Origin: Chloroflexota bacterium
GTDB lineage: Bacteria > Chloroflexota > Anaerolineae > J036 > Brachytrichaceae
Reading direction: 5' to 3'
DNA: 64,000 nt
NCBI GenBank assembly: GCA_023382055.1
Contig: JAMCQN010000151.1
Span: forward strand, 62,001 to 126,000
The notes beneath the pieces are model-generated. The model made no database searches, was not told the origin of the DNA, and saw nothing but the letters and a program-made list of their open reading frames with translations. Each line of letters begins with the position of its first letter. The stretch's first letter is position 1. Made by a program: the position numbers and the translations under genes. This document shows positions 52,824-61,748 of the stretch, piece after piece.

Positions 52824-53954
52824 ATGAGAAAGCAACAGAAACTATCTCCCGTCAAACTCGTCATCTTTTTGGCTGCCATTGCCGCGCTGGTTTATGCGGC
52901 ATCCATATTGTCGCAACAGGTGAAAGGGATCAATGCATCCAGCAGCCGCATGACCAGTCTGGACAAGACGGTCATTGGCGTCTACCTTGATCTGCTGCGA
53001 AGCAACGATATCAGCCGCCCACTCAGCAACGACCCCACGCCACAGACGTTCGTCGTATCGCCCGGCGAGTCGGTCAGCGATATCGGTCGCCAATTGCAGC
53101 AGGAAGGTTTGGTGAAGGACGGCGATCTCTTTCGCATGTATGTTCGCGTCAATGGACTCGACTCATCCATCAATGCCGGCCAGTTCACGCTAAGGCCGAA
53201 TATGAATATCCCCGAGATTGCGCAGACGCTGCAACGCGCCCTGGCGCTCGAGACTCAGGTCACTATCCCTGAAGGCAAACGTCTTGAGGAAGTCGCCGAG
53301 TTGCTGCAGGAGAAGGTCAACATCAATTCCGACGATTTTATACGGCTGGCCAGGCGGGCCGACTACAGTTATCCATTCCTGAAGGACCTGCCGGACGGCG
53401 CCTCGCTCGAGGGATACCTGTTCCCGGACACCTATCGACTGCCGCAAAATCCTACTGCTCAGGATGTTCTGCTCAAGATGCTTGACGACTACGGGGCAAA
53501 GGTGGCGCCGCTTATGGAGAGCGCTAAGGGCGCCACCAATCTGACGCCCCGCCAGATTCTGACACTGGCCTCGATTGTCGAGCGCGAGGCCGTGGTTCCA
53601 TCAGAACGACCGATGATTGCCAGCGTCTACCTGAATCGTATGAAGATCGGCATGGCGTTACAGGCCGATCCGACCACGCAATATGCGCTGGGTTATCAAC
53701 CTGACCAGAAAAGCTGGTGGAAAAAAGGCCTCACGCTTGACGACTTGAAGTACGCGGATCCGGGCGGTTACAACACGTATGTCAATCCGGAGTTGCCGCC
53801 CGGGCCAATTGCCAGTCCCGGCCTGTCCTCGATCGAGGCGGTTATTACGCCCGCGCAGACTGATTATCTCTATTTCGTCGCCTCGTGCAACGGCGATGGA
53901 ACGCACCAGTTCTCAAAGACATTCGAGGAACATCAAACCAAGTTGTGTCAGTAA
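52824..53954 (+). CDS. mltG: Endolytic peptidoglycan transglycosylase MltG
   Basis: Protein of 376 residues. An N-terminal membrane anchor ('LVIFLAAIAALVYAASIL', about 12-29) is followed by a LysM-like portion ('FVVSPGESVSDIGRQLQQEGLV') and the YceG catalytic domain. The catalytic-Glu motif is 'LASIVEREAVVPSERPMIASVYLNR', and the substrate-binding 'LQADPTTQYALG' and 'YNTYVNPELPPGPIASPG' follow. MltG cleaves nascent glycan strands at the outer face of the inner membrane and sets their length. Confidence 0.95.
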   Translation: MRKQQKLSPVKLVIFLAAIAALVYAASILSQQVKGINASSSRMTSLDKTVIGVYLDLLRSNDISRPLSNDPTPQTFVVSPGESVSDIGRQLQQEGLVKDGDLFRMYVRVNGLDSSINAGQFTLRPNMNIPEIAQTLQRALALETQVTIPEGKRLEEVAELLQEKVNINSDDFIRLARRADYSYPFLKDLPDGASLEGYLFPDTYRLPQNPTAQDVLLKMLDDYGAKVAPLMESAKGATNLTPRQILTLASIVEREAVVPSERPMIASVYLNRMKIGMALQADPTTQYALGYQPDQKSWWKKGLTLDDLKYADPGGYNTYVNPELPPGPIASPGLSSIEAVITPAQTDYLYFVASCNGDGTHQFSKTFEEHQTKLCQ

Positions 53955-53996
53955 TTGCCTGCGTCTTCACATACCTTACGAGCAGCGTGTCAGCGC

Positions 53997-54338
53997 TTAT
54001 AAGCGCCACGCCGGGTGCTGCTCTTCCAGTTCCAGCAGCAGATCCCAGGTATAGATGCCATAGCGGCATCCATCTTTCCACGCGATGTTGACGGCGTAGG
54101 TACCGACGGGTTCGATGGCCTGCAGGTAGCTGGATTTGGGTCTGAATTCGCTTTGCGGATCAAGCCCCTGTGCGGCGAGTTTCTGGCGCTCGTCGTTGCA
54201 ACTGGCGCATGGGCAAGCCGCGCTGAGATCGGCGAATGGATAGTCGGTGCGATGACCGTCGCTCCACGTCACGATCAACACGGCCTGGGTGCGATCAGCA
54301 GTGATACCGGTAGGTCTCAACATCATTCTGTCGCTCAA
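53997..54338 (-). CDS. DUF971 family protein (GBBH-like N-terminal domain)
   Basis: Protein of 113 residues. 'AVLIVTWSDGHRTDYPFADLSAACPCASCNDER' and 'YAVNIAWKDGCRYGIYTWDLLLEL' match DUF971, whose beta-rich fold resembles the N-terminus of gamma-butyrobetaine hydroxylase and binds metal through cysteines. Members are linked to iron-sulfur or CoQ-type functions in some bacteria, but this is not evident here. It is convergent with mltG. Confidence 0.88.
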   Translation of the reverse strand: MSDRMMLRPTGITADRTQAVLIVTWSDGHRTDYPFADLSAACPCASCNDERQKLAAQGLDPQSEFRPKSSYLQAIEPVGTYAVNIAWKDGCRYGIYTWDLLLELEEQHPAWRL

Positions 54339-54469
54339 TCATACCGCTGTCGCTGCCGTTGAACTGGCATGATAACGGTTTCGAGTGTAAAACTCACAAG
54401 AACCGTTATAGACCGCACTGCTGCTTCGCAGCATTGACGACCGGATATCGAATCGCTCAGGAGAGACAC

Positions 54470-55594
54470 ATGGCAATCACGCCCTGCCGCCCCAAGTGGG
54501 CCGGCACAATGACCGATCGAGAGCGCTTTACCAGGCAGATGCACTACCAGCCTGTGGATCGCTGTTTCAATATGGAGTTCGGTTACTGGGATGAGAACTT
54601 TAAACTATGGTCGATTTTCGCCGAGAACGGCATCACGAATAACGCCGAAGCCGATATCTTTTTCAACTTCGACCGCATGGAGGTCATCGGCGGCAACGTC
54701 TGGTTAAGTCCTGCCTTCGCGAACAGAGTCGTCGAGGAAAGAGAGACAACCAATATCATCATGAACGCCGATGGGCTGCTGGCCGAGATTCCCCGCGACG
54801 CCCACGACACGATTCCCCACTTCATCAAGTCGTCGATCCTGACACCGGATGACTGGCAGCGTGTAAAAGAGGAGCGTTTCCGGCGCGACGACCCAGAGAG
54901 GATACTAGATATCGAGGCGCTCAAACGCCAGCACCCGGCCAACCGCGATTACCCTCTGGGCGTCTCCTGCGGTTCGATGATCGGCAAGGTGCGCGACATG
55001 CTGACCTTCGAAGGTCTCGCCTACGCATGCAGCGATTACCCGGAGATGGTCGAGGACATGGTGGAAACATCCTGCGTGATGGTCGAGGATTTCCTGGATC
55101 AGGTATTGCCACACTTCGACTTCGACTATGCATCAGGCTGGGAAGACATCTGCTTCAAGAATGGACCGATTGTCTCGCCGAGGTTTTTCAAGGGCGTCGT
55201 CATGCCGCGATACAAGCGCCTGCACGAAAAAATACGGCGGGCGGGCATCGATCTATGGTACACCGACTGCGATGGCGACGTGCGCCCGATTCTGCCGGCG
55301 ATGATGGAAGGCGGGATCAATTGCCTGTTCCCGTTCGAGGTCAACGGCTGCGCGCATCCGGCCGTTCTGTTGAAGCAATACGGAAAAGACCTGCGCATCA
55401 TGGGCGGCGTCGATAAGATCGAGCTTGGGCATGGGCGCGCGGCGATCAAGGCCTACCTGGACACGCTGGTCCCGCTGGTCGAACGCGGCGGTTACATCCC
55501 ATTTTGCGATCATCGCTGCCCGCCCAACGTCGATCCGGCGGATTACCTGTACTACCTGGATCTGAAAGAGGCGATGTTTGGGTTAAAACGATGA
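54470..55594 (+). CDS. Uroporphyrinogen decarboxylase-like / methyltransferase-type protein
   Basis: Protein of 374 residues with a (beta/alpha)8 barrel of the UroD/MtaA/CmuC superfamily. Family-like stretches include 'TMTDRERFTRQMHYQPVDR', 'LGVSCGSMIGKVRDMLTFEGLAYACSDYPEMVEDM' and 'GIDLWYTDCDGDVRPILPAMMEGGINCLFPFEV'. True HemE motifs of uroporphyrinogen binding are not seen, so this is more likely a methyltransferase-like or unknown member than HemE. The ATG at 54470 has AGGAGAG 7 bp upstream; the longer frame has none. Confidence 0.8.
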   Translation: MAITPCRPKWAGTMTDRERFTRQMHYQPVDRCFNMEFGYWDENFKLWSIFAENGITNNAEADIFFNFDRMEVIGGNVWLSPAFANRVVEERETTNIIMNADGLLAEIPRDAHDTIPHFIKSSILTPDDWQRVKEERFRRDDPERILDIEALKRQHPANRDYPLGVSCGSMIGKVRDMLTFEGLAYACSDYPEMVEDMVETSCVMVEDFLDQVLPHFDFDYASGWEDICFKNGPIVSPRFFKGVVMPRYKRLHEKIRRAGIDLWYTDCDGDVRPILPAMMEGGINCLFPFEVNGCAHPAVLLKQYGKDLRIMGGVDKIELGHGRAAIKAYLDTLVPLVERGGYIPFCDHRCPPNVDPADYLYYLDLKEAMFGLKR

Positions 55595-55652
55595 CACATT
55601 ACATGGGTACGGAAAAACCGAGGAGCCGCAATGGATGTGGCTCTTCGGTTTA

Positions 55653-55725
55653 TGGTGACGACTGGACTTGAACCAGTGACCAAGGGCTTATGAGTCCCCT
55701 GCTCTACCGTCTGAGCTACGTCACC
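55653..55725 (-). tRNA. tRNA-Met (CAU)
   Basis: The minus strand folds into a cloverleaf: acceptor GGTGACG/CGTCACC (7 perfect pairs), T-arm ACTGG/CCAGT with TTCAAGT loop, and anticodon loop CTCATAA reading CAU. One A-G mismatch closes the anticodon stem. Length is 73 nt with discriminator A, and CCA is not encoded. It looks like elongator Met rather than initiator, because the three G-C pairs of tRNA-fMet are absent. Ile-2 (lysidine-modified) cannot be wholly excluded. Confidence 0.9.
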
Positions 55726-55776
55726 ACTGAGTTAGCAGGAGGATTCTAGCGGATCGAAACTCCCTCGTCAAGTCCG

Positions 55777-56436
55777 CTAGAGCCCCTTCGCGGCGCGCAC
55801 CGCATGGATCAGATCGGTAGCGCGCTGGTACATGACCTGCAGCCCGTCAGCCTGTTTGACATACTCGCCGATCAACGCGCTGCCCATGCCGACGCCGACA
55901 GCGCCCGCCTTGATAAAGTCGGCTGCGTTGTGTAGATCCACGCCGCCCGTGGGCACAAACGGCACCTTGTTGAGCGGGCCGCGTATAGCTTTGAAATAGG
56001 TTAAATCGGCCGGAAATATCTTCACCAGGTTAGCGCCCAGATCGACAGCCGTCATGATTTCCGTGGCCGTGTACGCGCCCGGAATCACACAGACAGCATG
56101 TTCAACGCAGTATTTGATGACCTGTGGATTGGTATTCGGCGCAACGACAAAACGCGCGCCAGCGTCGATAACCGCTGCGGCATCTTTAGCGCTCAGTACT
56201 GTCCCCGCCCCCATCAGCACCTTGTCGCCCAGTTCCTGTCGGACGAGTTGGATTCCCTCCAGCGCCTTGGGCGAGTTCATGGTCACTTCCATAGCCATAA
56301 CGCCGGCGTTCGCCAATGTCTGGGCGATCTTGACAAACCACCCGTCGAAGTTGCCGCGCAATATCGCGATGACGCCGCTCTGAATGATAATTGACTTGAC
56401 CTGTTCTGCATTGTTGTTGCTTGACGCATTACCCAT
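55777..56436 (-). CDS. eda: KDPG/KHG aldolase (2-dehydro-3-deoxyphosphogluconate aldolase)
   Basis: Protein of 219 residues. The catalytic Glu50 ('AMEVTMNSP') and Schiff-base Lys139 ('NLVKIFPAD') are in place, with 'MGAGTVLSAKDAAAVIDAGARFVVAPN' and 'PFVPTGGVDLHNAADFIKAGA' also typical. It cleaves KDPG, KHG or a related 2-keto-3-deoxy acid to pyruvate and an aldehyde. It could use the keto-deoxy acids made by the dehydratases at 4.7 and 7.8 kb, though a kinase step would be needed and is not seen here. No Shine-Dalgarno precedes the ATG. Confidence 0.9.
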   Translation of the reverse strand: MGNASSNNNAEQVKSIIIQSGVIAILRGNFDGWFVKIAQTLANAGVMAMEVTMNSPKALEGIQLVRQELGDKVLMGAGTVLSAKDAAAVIDAGARFVVAPNTNPQVIKYCVEHAVCVIPGAYTATEIMTAVDLGANLVKIFPADLTYFKAIRGPLNKVPFVPTGGVDLHNAADFIKAGAVGVGMGSALIGEYVKQADGLQVMYQRATDLIHAVRAAKGL

Positions 56437-56545
56437 AATACAATTAAAATACTACGCTTTTACTCGTTTGGCAAATAACTGAAGCGCGTGCAGGTAGAAT
56501 CGCCCCGCAATGGCCGTTTCGTCCTGTGCATCGATGTGAGTATCC

Positions 56546-57877
56546 ATGTTCGAAAGCCTGAGTGACAAACTGCAAGCGGTGTTCGACCGCCTCAACAAGC
56601 GCGGCATCCTGACGGAACAGGATGTTGAGGTTGCCTTGCGCGAGGTGCGCCTGGCGCTGCTCGAAGCCGATGTCAATTTCAAGGTTGTCAAGGAGTTTCT
56701 GGCGCGCGTAAGAACGCGGGCAATCGGCGCAGAAGTCCATAAGAGCCTCACTCCGGGCCAGGCTGTCGTGAAAATCGTGCACGAGGAACTGCTAACGACT
56801 CTGGGCGAACCCGGCAGGCTGGATCTGGGCGGGCCTTCGCCGCACGTCATCATGCTGGTGGGTCTGCAGGGCTCAGGAAAGACCACCACAGCCGCTAAAC
56901 TGGCATTGCGCCTGCGGAACAACGGCATGCGTCCGATCATGGTAGCCGCGGACACTTATCGTCCGGCTGCCATCACACAACTCGAGCAACTCGGCAAGCA
57001 GCTCAATATACCCGTGCACGCGGAAGGCAACAAGATTCCGCCGCCGCAGATATGCCAGAACGCTGTGATGCACGCCGTTCAGGGCGCCTATGACATCGTC
57101 ATTCTCGACACCGCCGGCCGGCTGCAAATCGATGAGGCCATGATGGCCGAAGTCGAGAAAATCAAAGCGGTCACCAAACCACAGGAAGTCCTGCTGATTG
57201 CCGATGCGATGACCGGCCAGGAAGCGGTCAATATCGCGGAGACGTTCAATAAGCGCCTGGGCCTGACCGGCCTGGTCCTGACGAAAGTGGATGGCGATGC
57301 GCGCGGCGGCGCTGCGATCAGCATGCGGGCAGTCACCGGTGTTCCGATCAAATTTATGTGCGAGGGCGAGAAGCCCGACGCCTTCGAGCCGTTTTACCCG
57401 GATCGGCTGGCCGGCCGTATTCTGGGCATGGGCGACGTCCTGAGCCTCATCGAGAAAGCTCAGGTGAACTTTGACGATGCGGAAGCCGCCAAAGCCGCCG
57501 AGAAAATGATGTCGTCGAAATTCGATCTCGCGGACTTCCTCAGCCAGATTCGACAGATAAAGAAGATGGGGCCGCTGAATGAAGTTATGGCAATGATCCC
57601 GGGTTTTGGCAAGCTGAGCAAAGAACTCACCCCGGATATGACCGACAAGCAACTGAAACGGGTCGAAGCCATCATCAGTTCAATGACGATCGGGGAACAG
57701 CGCAACCCGGATCTGCTGAATGCTTCCCGCAAACGTCGCGTCGCCAAGGGCAGCGGAACGAGCGTGCAGGATATCAACCAGTTGATCATCCAGTTCCGTC
57801 AGATGCAGAAAATGATGAAGCAATTCTCCACCAATCCACGCTTAAGAGGGGTTGGCGGTTTATTTGGCCGCAGGTAG
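56546..57877 (+). CDS. ffh: Signal recognition particle protein Ffh
   Basis: Protein of 443 residues. The N and G domains are complete: 'GLQGSGKTTTAAKLALRL' (P-loop at about 105), 'DTYRPAAITQLEQLGKQLN', 'DTAGRLQIDEAMM' and 'TKVDGDARGGAA'. The methionine-rich M domain has 'MTIGEQRNPDLLNASRKRRVAKGSG', which contacts 4.5S RNA. It ends in 'LRGVGGLFGRR'. It heads the conserved ffh-rpsP-khpA-rimM order. Confidence 0.97.
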   Translation: MFESLSDKLQAVFDRLNKRGILTEQDVEVALREVRLALLEADVNFKVVKEFLARVRTRAIGAEVHKSLTPGQAVVKIVHEELLTTLGEPGRLDLGGPSPHVIMLVGLQGSGKTTTAAKLALRLRNNGMRPIMVAADTYRPAAITQLEQLGKQLNIPVHAEGNKIPPPQICQNAVMHAVQGAYDIVILDTAGRLQIDEAMMAEVEKIKAVTKPQEVLLIADAMTGQEAVNIAETFNKRLGLTGLVLTKVDGDARGGAAISMRAVTGVPIKFMCEGEKPDAFEPFYPDRLAGRILGMGDVLSLIEKAQVNFDDAEAAKAAEKMMSSKFDLADFLSQIRQIKKMGPLNEVMAMIPGFGKLSKELTPDMTDKQLKRVEAIISSMTIGEQRNPDLLNASRKRRVAKGSGTSVQDINQLIIQFRQMQKMMKQFSTNPRLRGVGGLFGRR

Positions 57878-57915
57878 TCAACCAGCCAGCGACAGCCGGC
57901 AGCCGCATTCAAGGC

Positions 57916-57921
57916 TATAAT
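57916..57921 (+). promoter_or_regulatory. -10 box upstream of rpsP
   Basis: A perfect TATAAT lies 43 bp before the rpsP ATG, after the ffh stop codon, with an AAGGAG ribosome site further down. It suggests that rpsP-khpA-rimM has its own promoter besides read-through from ffh. Confidence 0.4.
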
Positions 57922-57963
57922 GTCCAGTCGCTGATTGCATTTTCGTTTATTCAAAGGAGTTAA

Positions 57964-58338
57964 ATGGTACGAATTCGTCTACGCCGTATGGGTTCCAGGC
58001 ATCAAGCACTTTATCGCATCGTGGTCGCCGATAAAGAGTCGCCGCGTGACGGCGCGTTTATCGAGATTATCGGCACTTACAACCCGCGCACGCAGCCTGA
58101 AACCGTCAAAGTCCAGGAAGACAGGGCGCTATACTGGATGAAGGTCGGCGCGCAGGCCAGTGACTCGGTTTTACAGCTTTTTAGAAAGACCGGCACCAGC
58201 GCTCGTTTCGAACGGCTGATGAAGGGCGAGGCGGCGGATGTGCTGCTGGCTGAGGCGGCTGCTCAGGAAGCGGCTGCTGTTGTGATTGATCCACGCACGC
58301 GCATCGGCCATGTTGCAGCGCCCAAGTCGGCAGAATAA
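57964..58338 (+). CDS. rpsP: Ribosomal protein S16 (bS16)
   Basis: Protein of 124 residues, longer than the usual 80-90. The S16 core '[43 protein letters not shown]' is intact and the added C-terminal tail is Ala/Glu-rich. A good AAGGAG site precedes the ATG. It lies between ffh and khpA in the usual order. Confidence 0.96.
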   Translation: MVRIRLRRMGSRHQALYRIVVADKESPRDGAFIEIIGTYNPRTQPETVKVQEDRALYWMKVGAQASDSVLQLFRKTGTSARFERLMKGEAADVLLAEAAAQEAAAVVIDPRTRIGHVAAPKSAE

Positions 58339-58348
58339 TGCACGCATT

Positions 58349-58576
58349 ATGAAAGACCTGATCGAATATATCGCTAAATCGCTGGTGGACGATGTCGCCG
58401 CAGTCAGCGTGTCCCAGAAAAAAGACCGCGGTGTACTCGTTTATACCTTGACAGTTGCGGATGACGAAACAGGGCGCATCATTGGAAAAGATGGCAAAGT
58501 GGCAAATGCAATCCGCGTTCTGCTGCGCACCGCGAGCGCCAACAATGGCGACCATGTCGCACTGAAAATCATCTAA
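58349..58576 (+). CDS. khpA: KH-domain RNA-binding protein KhpA (YlqC)
   Basis: Protein of 75 residues with a single KH domain: 'TLTVADDETGRIIGKDGKVANAIRVLLR', where GRIIGKDG is the GxxG loop. KhpA binds RNA and, with KhpB, affects cell division and mRNA. I take the ATG at 58349; the longer in-frame ORF overlaps rpsP by 53 bp and is not supported. Confidence 0.92.
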   Translation: MKDLIEYIAKSLVDDVAAVSVSQKKDRGVLVYTLTVADDETGRIIGKDGKVANAIRVLLRTASANNGDHVALKII

Positions 58577-58593
58577 CCACAGGGTGTCGCGTA

Positions 58594-59109
58594 ATGGGTA
58601 AGACGGGCCCGACATACCTGGAGATTGGCGTCATTGCGCGCCCACATGGCATCATGGGAGAGGTAAAGCTCCACACCTCTCCCGAGTATTCCATGGCATT
58701 GGAGGGGGTGAAACGCGTTTACCTTAACGATGCCACAACCGCAACCCGTGTCACTGGGTATCGCAACCATCAGAATGCGATTCTGCTGAAACTGGAAGGA
58801 ACTCATACGCGCAACGATGCAGAGGCACTGCGCGGCGCGCGCGTCTCTATCAAAGTCAGCGAATTACCCGCTCTGGCTGCGGGGGAGTATTATTCTCATC
58901 AACTGGTCGGCATGCACGTCGTCGATGAAACTGGTCGGGAGCTTGGCCATCTCAGCGAAGTCCTAGCGACCGGCAGCAATGATGTCTATATCGTCAAAAC
59001 AACTGATGGCAAGGAACTGTTGCTGCCTGCCATCGAGAGCGTCATACGACAGGTTGATCTGGAGCACGATCAGATGAGCGTCGTAGTTCCAGATGGTTTG
59101 ACGGGTTAA
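58594..59109 (+). CDS. rimM: 16S rRNA processing protein RimM
   Basis: Protein of 171 residues. The RimM N-domain ('EIGVIARPHGIMGEVKLHTS') and the PRC-barrel C-domain ('YYSHQLVGMHVVDETGRELGHLSEVLATGSNDVYIV') are both clear. It assists 30S head maturation near S19. The common next gene trmD is absent here and dprA follows instead. Confidence 0.95.
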   Translation: MGKTGPTYLEIGVIARPHGIMGEVKLHTSPEYSMALEGVKRVYLNDATTATRVTGYRNHQNAILLKLEGTHTRNDAEALRGARVSIKVSELPALAAGEYYSHQLVGMHVVDETGRELGHLSEVLATGSNDVYIVKTTDGKELLLPAIESVIRQVDLEHDQMSVVVPDGLTG

Positions 59110-59187
59110 CATAGCGCACGGCTAATGGGTGCATCACTGCACTCATCACCGGTAATACGGACAAGGGAACAGACAGGCGATCTCCCC

Positions 59188-60300
59188 ATGTCTCAACCTG
59201 ATCATCGAGCATACCTCATCGCCCTGGCACGCATCAAGGGCATCGGCCCCGTGCGGCTTCGCCTCATGCAATCCCACTTCCCGACGTTGTATGACGCCTG
59301 GAATGCGCATCCCGCTGAATTGCTGGCAACCGGATTGGATCAGAAATCGATATTCTCAATTGTCGAAACGCGCAGGACGGTACAGCCCGAAGCTGAACTC
59401 GAACGCATCCTGGAAAAGAACATCAACGTCCTGACATGGGATGATGCCGCTTACCCCAAACTTCTCAGGCAAATTAGCGACCCCCCGCCGGTGCTTTATG
59501 TGAGGGGTCAGCTTGCCGACGCGGATGCCTGGGCGATTGGCATGGTTGGCACAAGACGCGCCACGGTATATGGTCGCGAGGTCACCGAGATGCTGGCAGG
59601 TGATCTCGCGCGGAATCACATCACGGTGGTCAGCGGTATGGCGCGAGGCATCGATGCCTATGCTCATCAAGCGGCCATCAAGGCCGGCGGACGCACGCTG
59701 GCTGTGCTGGGGTGCGGTGTGGATATCACTTACCCGCCAGAGCATCGCAAACTGGCCCAAGAGATCAGCGAAAACGGCGCGTTGGTCAGCGATTACCCGC
59801 CCGGAACCGAACCTGACGCCCAGAATTTCCCGCCGCGCAACCGCATCATCAGCGGATTGAGCCTGGGCGTCGTGGTCGTCGAAGCCGATGAGAAAAGCGG
59901 CGCGCTGATTACGAGCGACTTCGCGCTTGAGCAGGGGCGAGAGGTTTTTGCTGTGCCTGGCAATATCTTCAACCGCTCCAGCAGAGGCGCCAATAAGCTG
60001 ATCCAGCAAGGCGCAAAGCTGGTGCTAAATACTGCCAACATATTGGAAGAACTGAACCTGAGCATGGTGACCAGCTTTATCACCGCTCAGGCTGTCGCGC
60101 CGGAAAACGATATTGAACGGTCATTGCTGGCGCAGCTTTCACATGAACCGGTGTTGACAGATGACCTGGTCAACAGGCTGAACCTTCCTACTGAGGTTGT
60201 TACCGGCACGCTCGCTCTGATGGAACTGAAAGGGATGGTGCGACAGGCCAGTGGGACCAGCTATGTGTTGGCCCGTGAAGAGCGTTTGCCTTACGTGTAA
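59188..60300 (+). CDS. dprA: DNA-processing protein DprA
   Basis: Protein of 370 residues. An N-terminal helix-hairpin domain ('IALARIKGIGPVRLRLMQSHF') leads into the Rossmann core with 'MVGTRRATVYGREVTEML' (about 118-135), 'GMARGIDAYAHQAAIKAGGRTLAVLGCGVD' (about 150-179) and 'FPPRNRIISGLSLGVVVVEA'. A winged-helix domain ends the chain. DprA loads RecA on incoming single-stranded DNA, so natural competence or recombination is implied. The ATG at 59188 is chosen over one 21 codons upstream because the domain starts right after it. Confidence 0.93.
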   Translation: MSQPDHRAYLIALARIKGIGPVRLRLMQSHFPTLYDAWNAHPAELLATGLDQKSIFSIVETRRTVQPEAELERILEKNINVLTWDDAAYPKLLRQISDPPPVLYVRGQLADADAWAIGMVGTRRATVYGREVTEMLAGDLARNHITVVSGMARGIDAYAHQAAIKAGGRTLAVLGCGVDITYPPEHRKLAQEISENGALVSDYPPGTEPDAQNFPPRNRIISGLSLGVVVVEADEKSGALITSDFALEQGREVFAVPGNIFNRSSRGANKLIQQGAKLVLNTANILEELNLSMVTSFITAQAVAPENDIERSLLAQLSHEPVLTDDLVNRLNLPTEVVTGTLALMELKGMVRQASGTSYVLAREERLPYV

Positions 60301-60304
60301 ACTA

Positions 60305-60991
60305 ATGACTATGCTGAATGATTACATCCGCATGATCCTGCGGCGGTGGTGGCTGGTGCTGCTTCCGGTAGCGGCGCTGACGATTGTGACCGTCGCCACT
60401 TTCCGGGCGCCGTCACCGGGTTACACAGTAACGTTGCGCTATGCAGCCGGCCTGCCGCCGGAACAAACCAGCAACGCCTTTGACTACGATCGGTACTACA
60501 CATGGCTGTCATCTGAATACATGGCCAACGGCTTTGCCGACATCGCGCGCACCAGCCTCTTTGCACAAAATGTGGCTGATCGTGTAAACGCGCAGGGGAT
60601 GAGCGTGTCACCGGGACAGCTTCAAGGGTCGATTTCATCCGATCAGAAGCAGAGCATCATGGTCATCTATCTGAACTGGCCCGATGCCGCTCAGGCTGTC
60701 AAAATCGGCGATGCGATCAGCGCAGAATTCGCCGAGCACGGCGCGACCTATTGGCCGCAGATATCGGCAGCAACAAGCGCGCCGGTGGTACCGCTTGACA
60801 AGCCGGTGGCTGTGCCGGGCGCCATTTCTCTGCGCGACCGTTTCGACCTGCCGATGCGCTTCATTGTCGCATTGGTCTGCGGGCTCGCGCTTGCTTTGAT
60901 TGCCCATTTCCTCGACCCATACGTGCGAGAGCGCCAGGAACTGGAGCGCATGGGACTGCATATCATCGTGGAGATACCGCTGACCAAATGA
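60305..60991 (+). CDS. Wzz-like chain-length determinant family protein (first copy)
   Basis: Protein of 228 residues with an N-terminal membrane helix (about 15-33) after 'MLNDYIRMILRRWW', an extracytoplasmic region, and a C-terminal helix at about 197-213 ending in a basic/acidic tail. This is the two-helix Wzz topology, but the sequence is weak for the family. It starts just after dprA, 58 bp before the second copy and 758 bp before the BY-kinase-like gene. Together they suggest an exopolysaccharide chain-length or assembly module. Confidence 0.7.
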   Translation: MTMLNDYIRMILRRWWLVLLPVAALTIVTVATFRAPSPGYTVTLRYAAGLPPEQTSNAFDYDRYYTWLSSEYMANGFADIARTSLFAQNVADRVNAQGMSVSPGQLQGSISSDQKQSIMVIYLNWPDAAQAVKIGDAISAEFAEHGATYWPQISAATSAPVVPLDKPVAVPGAISLRDRFDLPMRFIVALVCGLALALIAHFLDPYVRERQELERMGLHIIVEIPLTK

Positions 60992-61048
60992 GGCCTGCCC
61001 GACAGGCAACGCAACACGTATCATCGATAATAGACGACTGTTAAGCCA

Positions 61049-61699
61049 ATGGAAGTACAAGACTATCTTCAAATTGCACGAAGGCGCGCATGGATTGTGA
61101 TTGTGGTCGCAGTCGCCGCGATGGTCAGCGCTTATGTCTTCAGCAAACTACAGACTCCGATCTACAAATCGTCCATGGAGTTGTTTATCCAGCCGGCCCG
61201 CTCAGATTTCGGCCTGACCCAGTCGGCCAAGCAACTGATCAATTCGTACATCGGCATCATCTTCAATAAGCGAAACGCCGCAGTGGTTGGGCAGAATCTT
61301 CAACTGGACTATTCTCCGGATCGCATATTCAACAGCACGAAGGTAGCAAGCGACGAAGCCACCTTCGCCGTGCAGATCGAGGTCAGCGATTACAACGGCG
61401 AGGTCGCCAATCGCATCGCAAAAGAATGGGCCGTGATTTTTGCCGACTGGCGGAATACTGAGAATGCCAAGCAGCAGCGCCAGGACCGCGTAGATGCCGT
61501 CCTGGGCGACGAGCCCGTATACCACCAGGATTATCCGCGTACCAGCGTGAACGTCATCGCGGGCGGCGTCCTCGGCGCACTGGTAGGTATGCTGATAGTC
61601 GTCGCCCTGGAGTGGTCGCAAGCCGACGTGCTGCGCAAGCAATCTGATGTCGAACGCAAGTTGGGGTTGCCTGTAATCGGCGTCATCCCGCATGAGTGA
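61049..61699 (+). CDS. Wzz-like chain-length determinant protein (second copy)
   Basis: Protein of 216 residues. 'MEVQDYLQIARRRAWIVIVVAVAAMVSAYVF' is the classic Wzz/CapA start and membrane helix, followed by 'KSSMELFIQPARSDFG'. A second helix 'VIAGGVLGALVGMLIVVALEW' near the end precedes a cytoplasmic tail. It is a better family match than the first copy and would partner with a BY-kinase-type ATPase. Confidence 0.82.
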   Translation: MEVQDYLQIARRRAWIVIVVAVAAMVSAYVFSKLQTPIYKSSMELFIQPARSDFGLTQSAKQLINSYIGIIFNKRNAAVVGQNLQLDYSPDRIFNSTKVASDEATFAVQIEVSDYNGEVANRIAKEWAVIFADWRNTENAKQQRQDRVDAVLGDEPVYHQDYPRTSVNVIAGGVLGALVGMLIVVALEWSQADVLRKQSDVERKLGLPVIGVIPHE

Positions 61700-61748
61700 C
61701 GCATCGCCAACTGGCATCAACAATTGCGTTTCTGAATAACGAGCAAAC

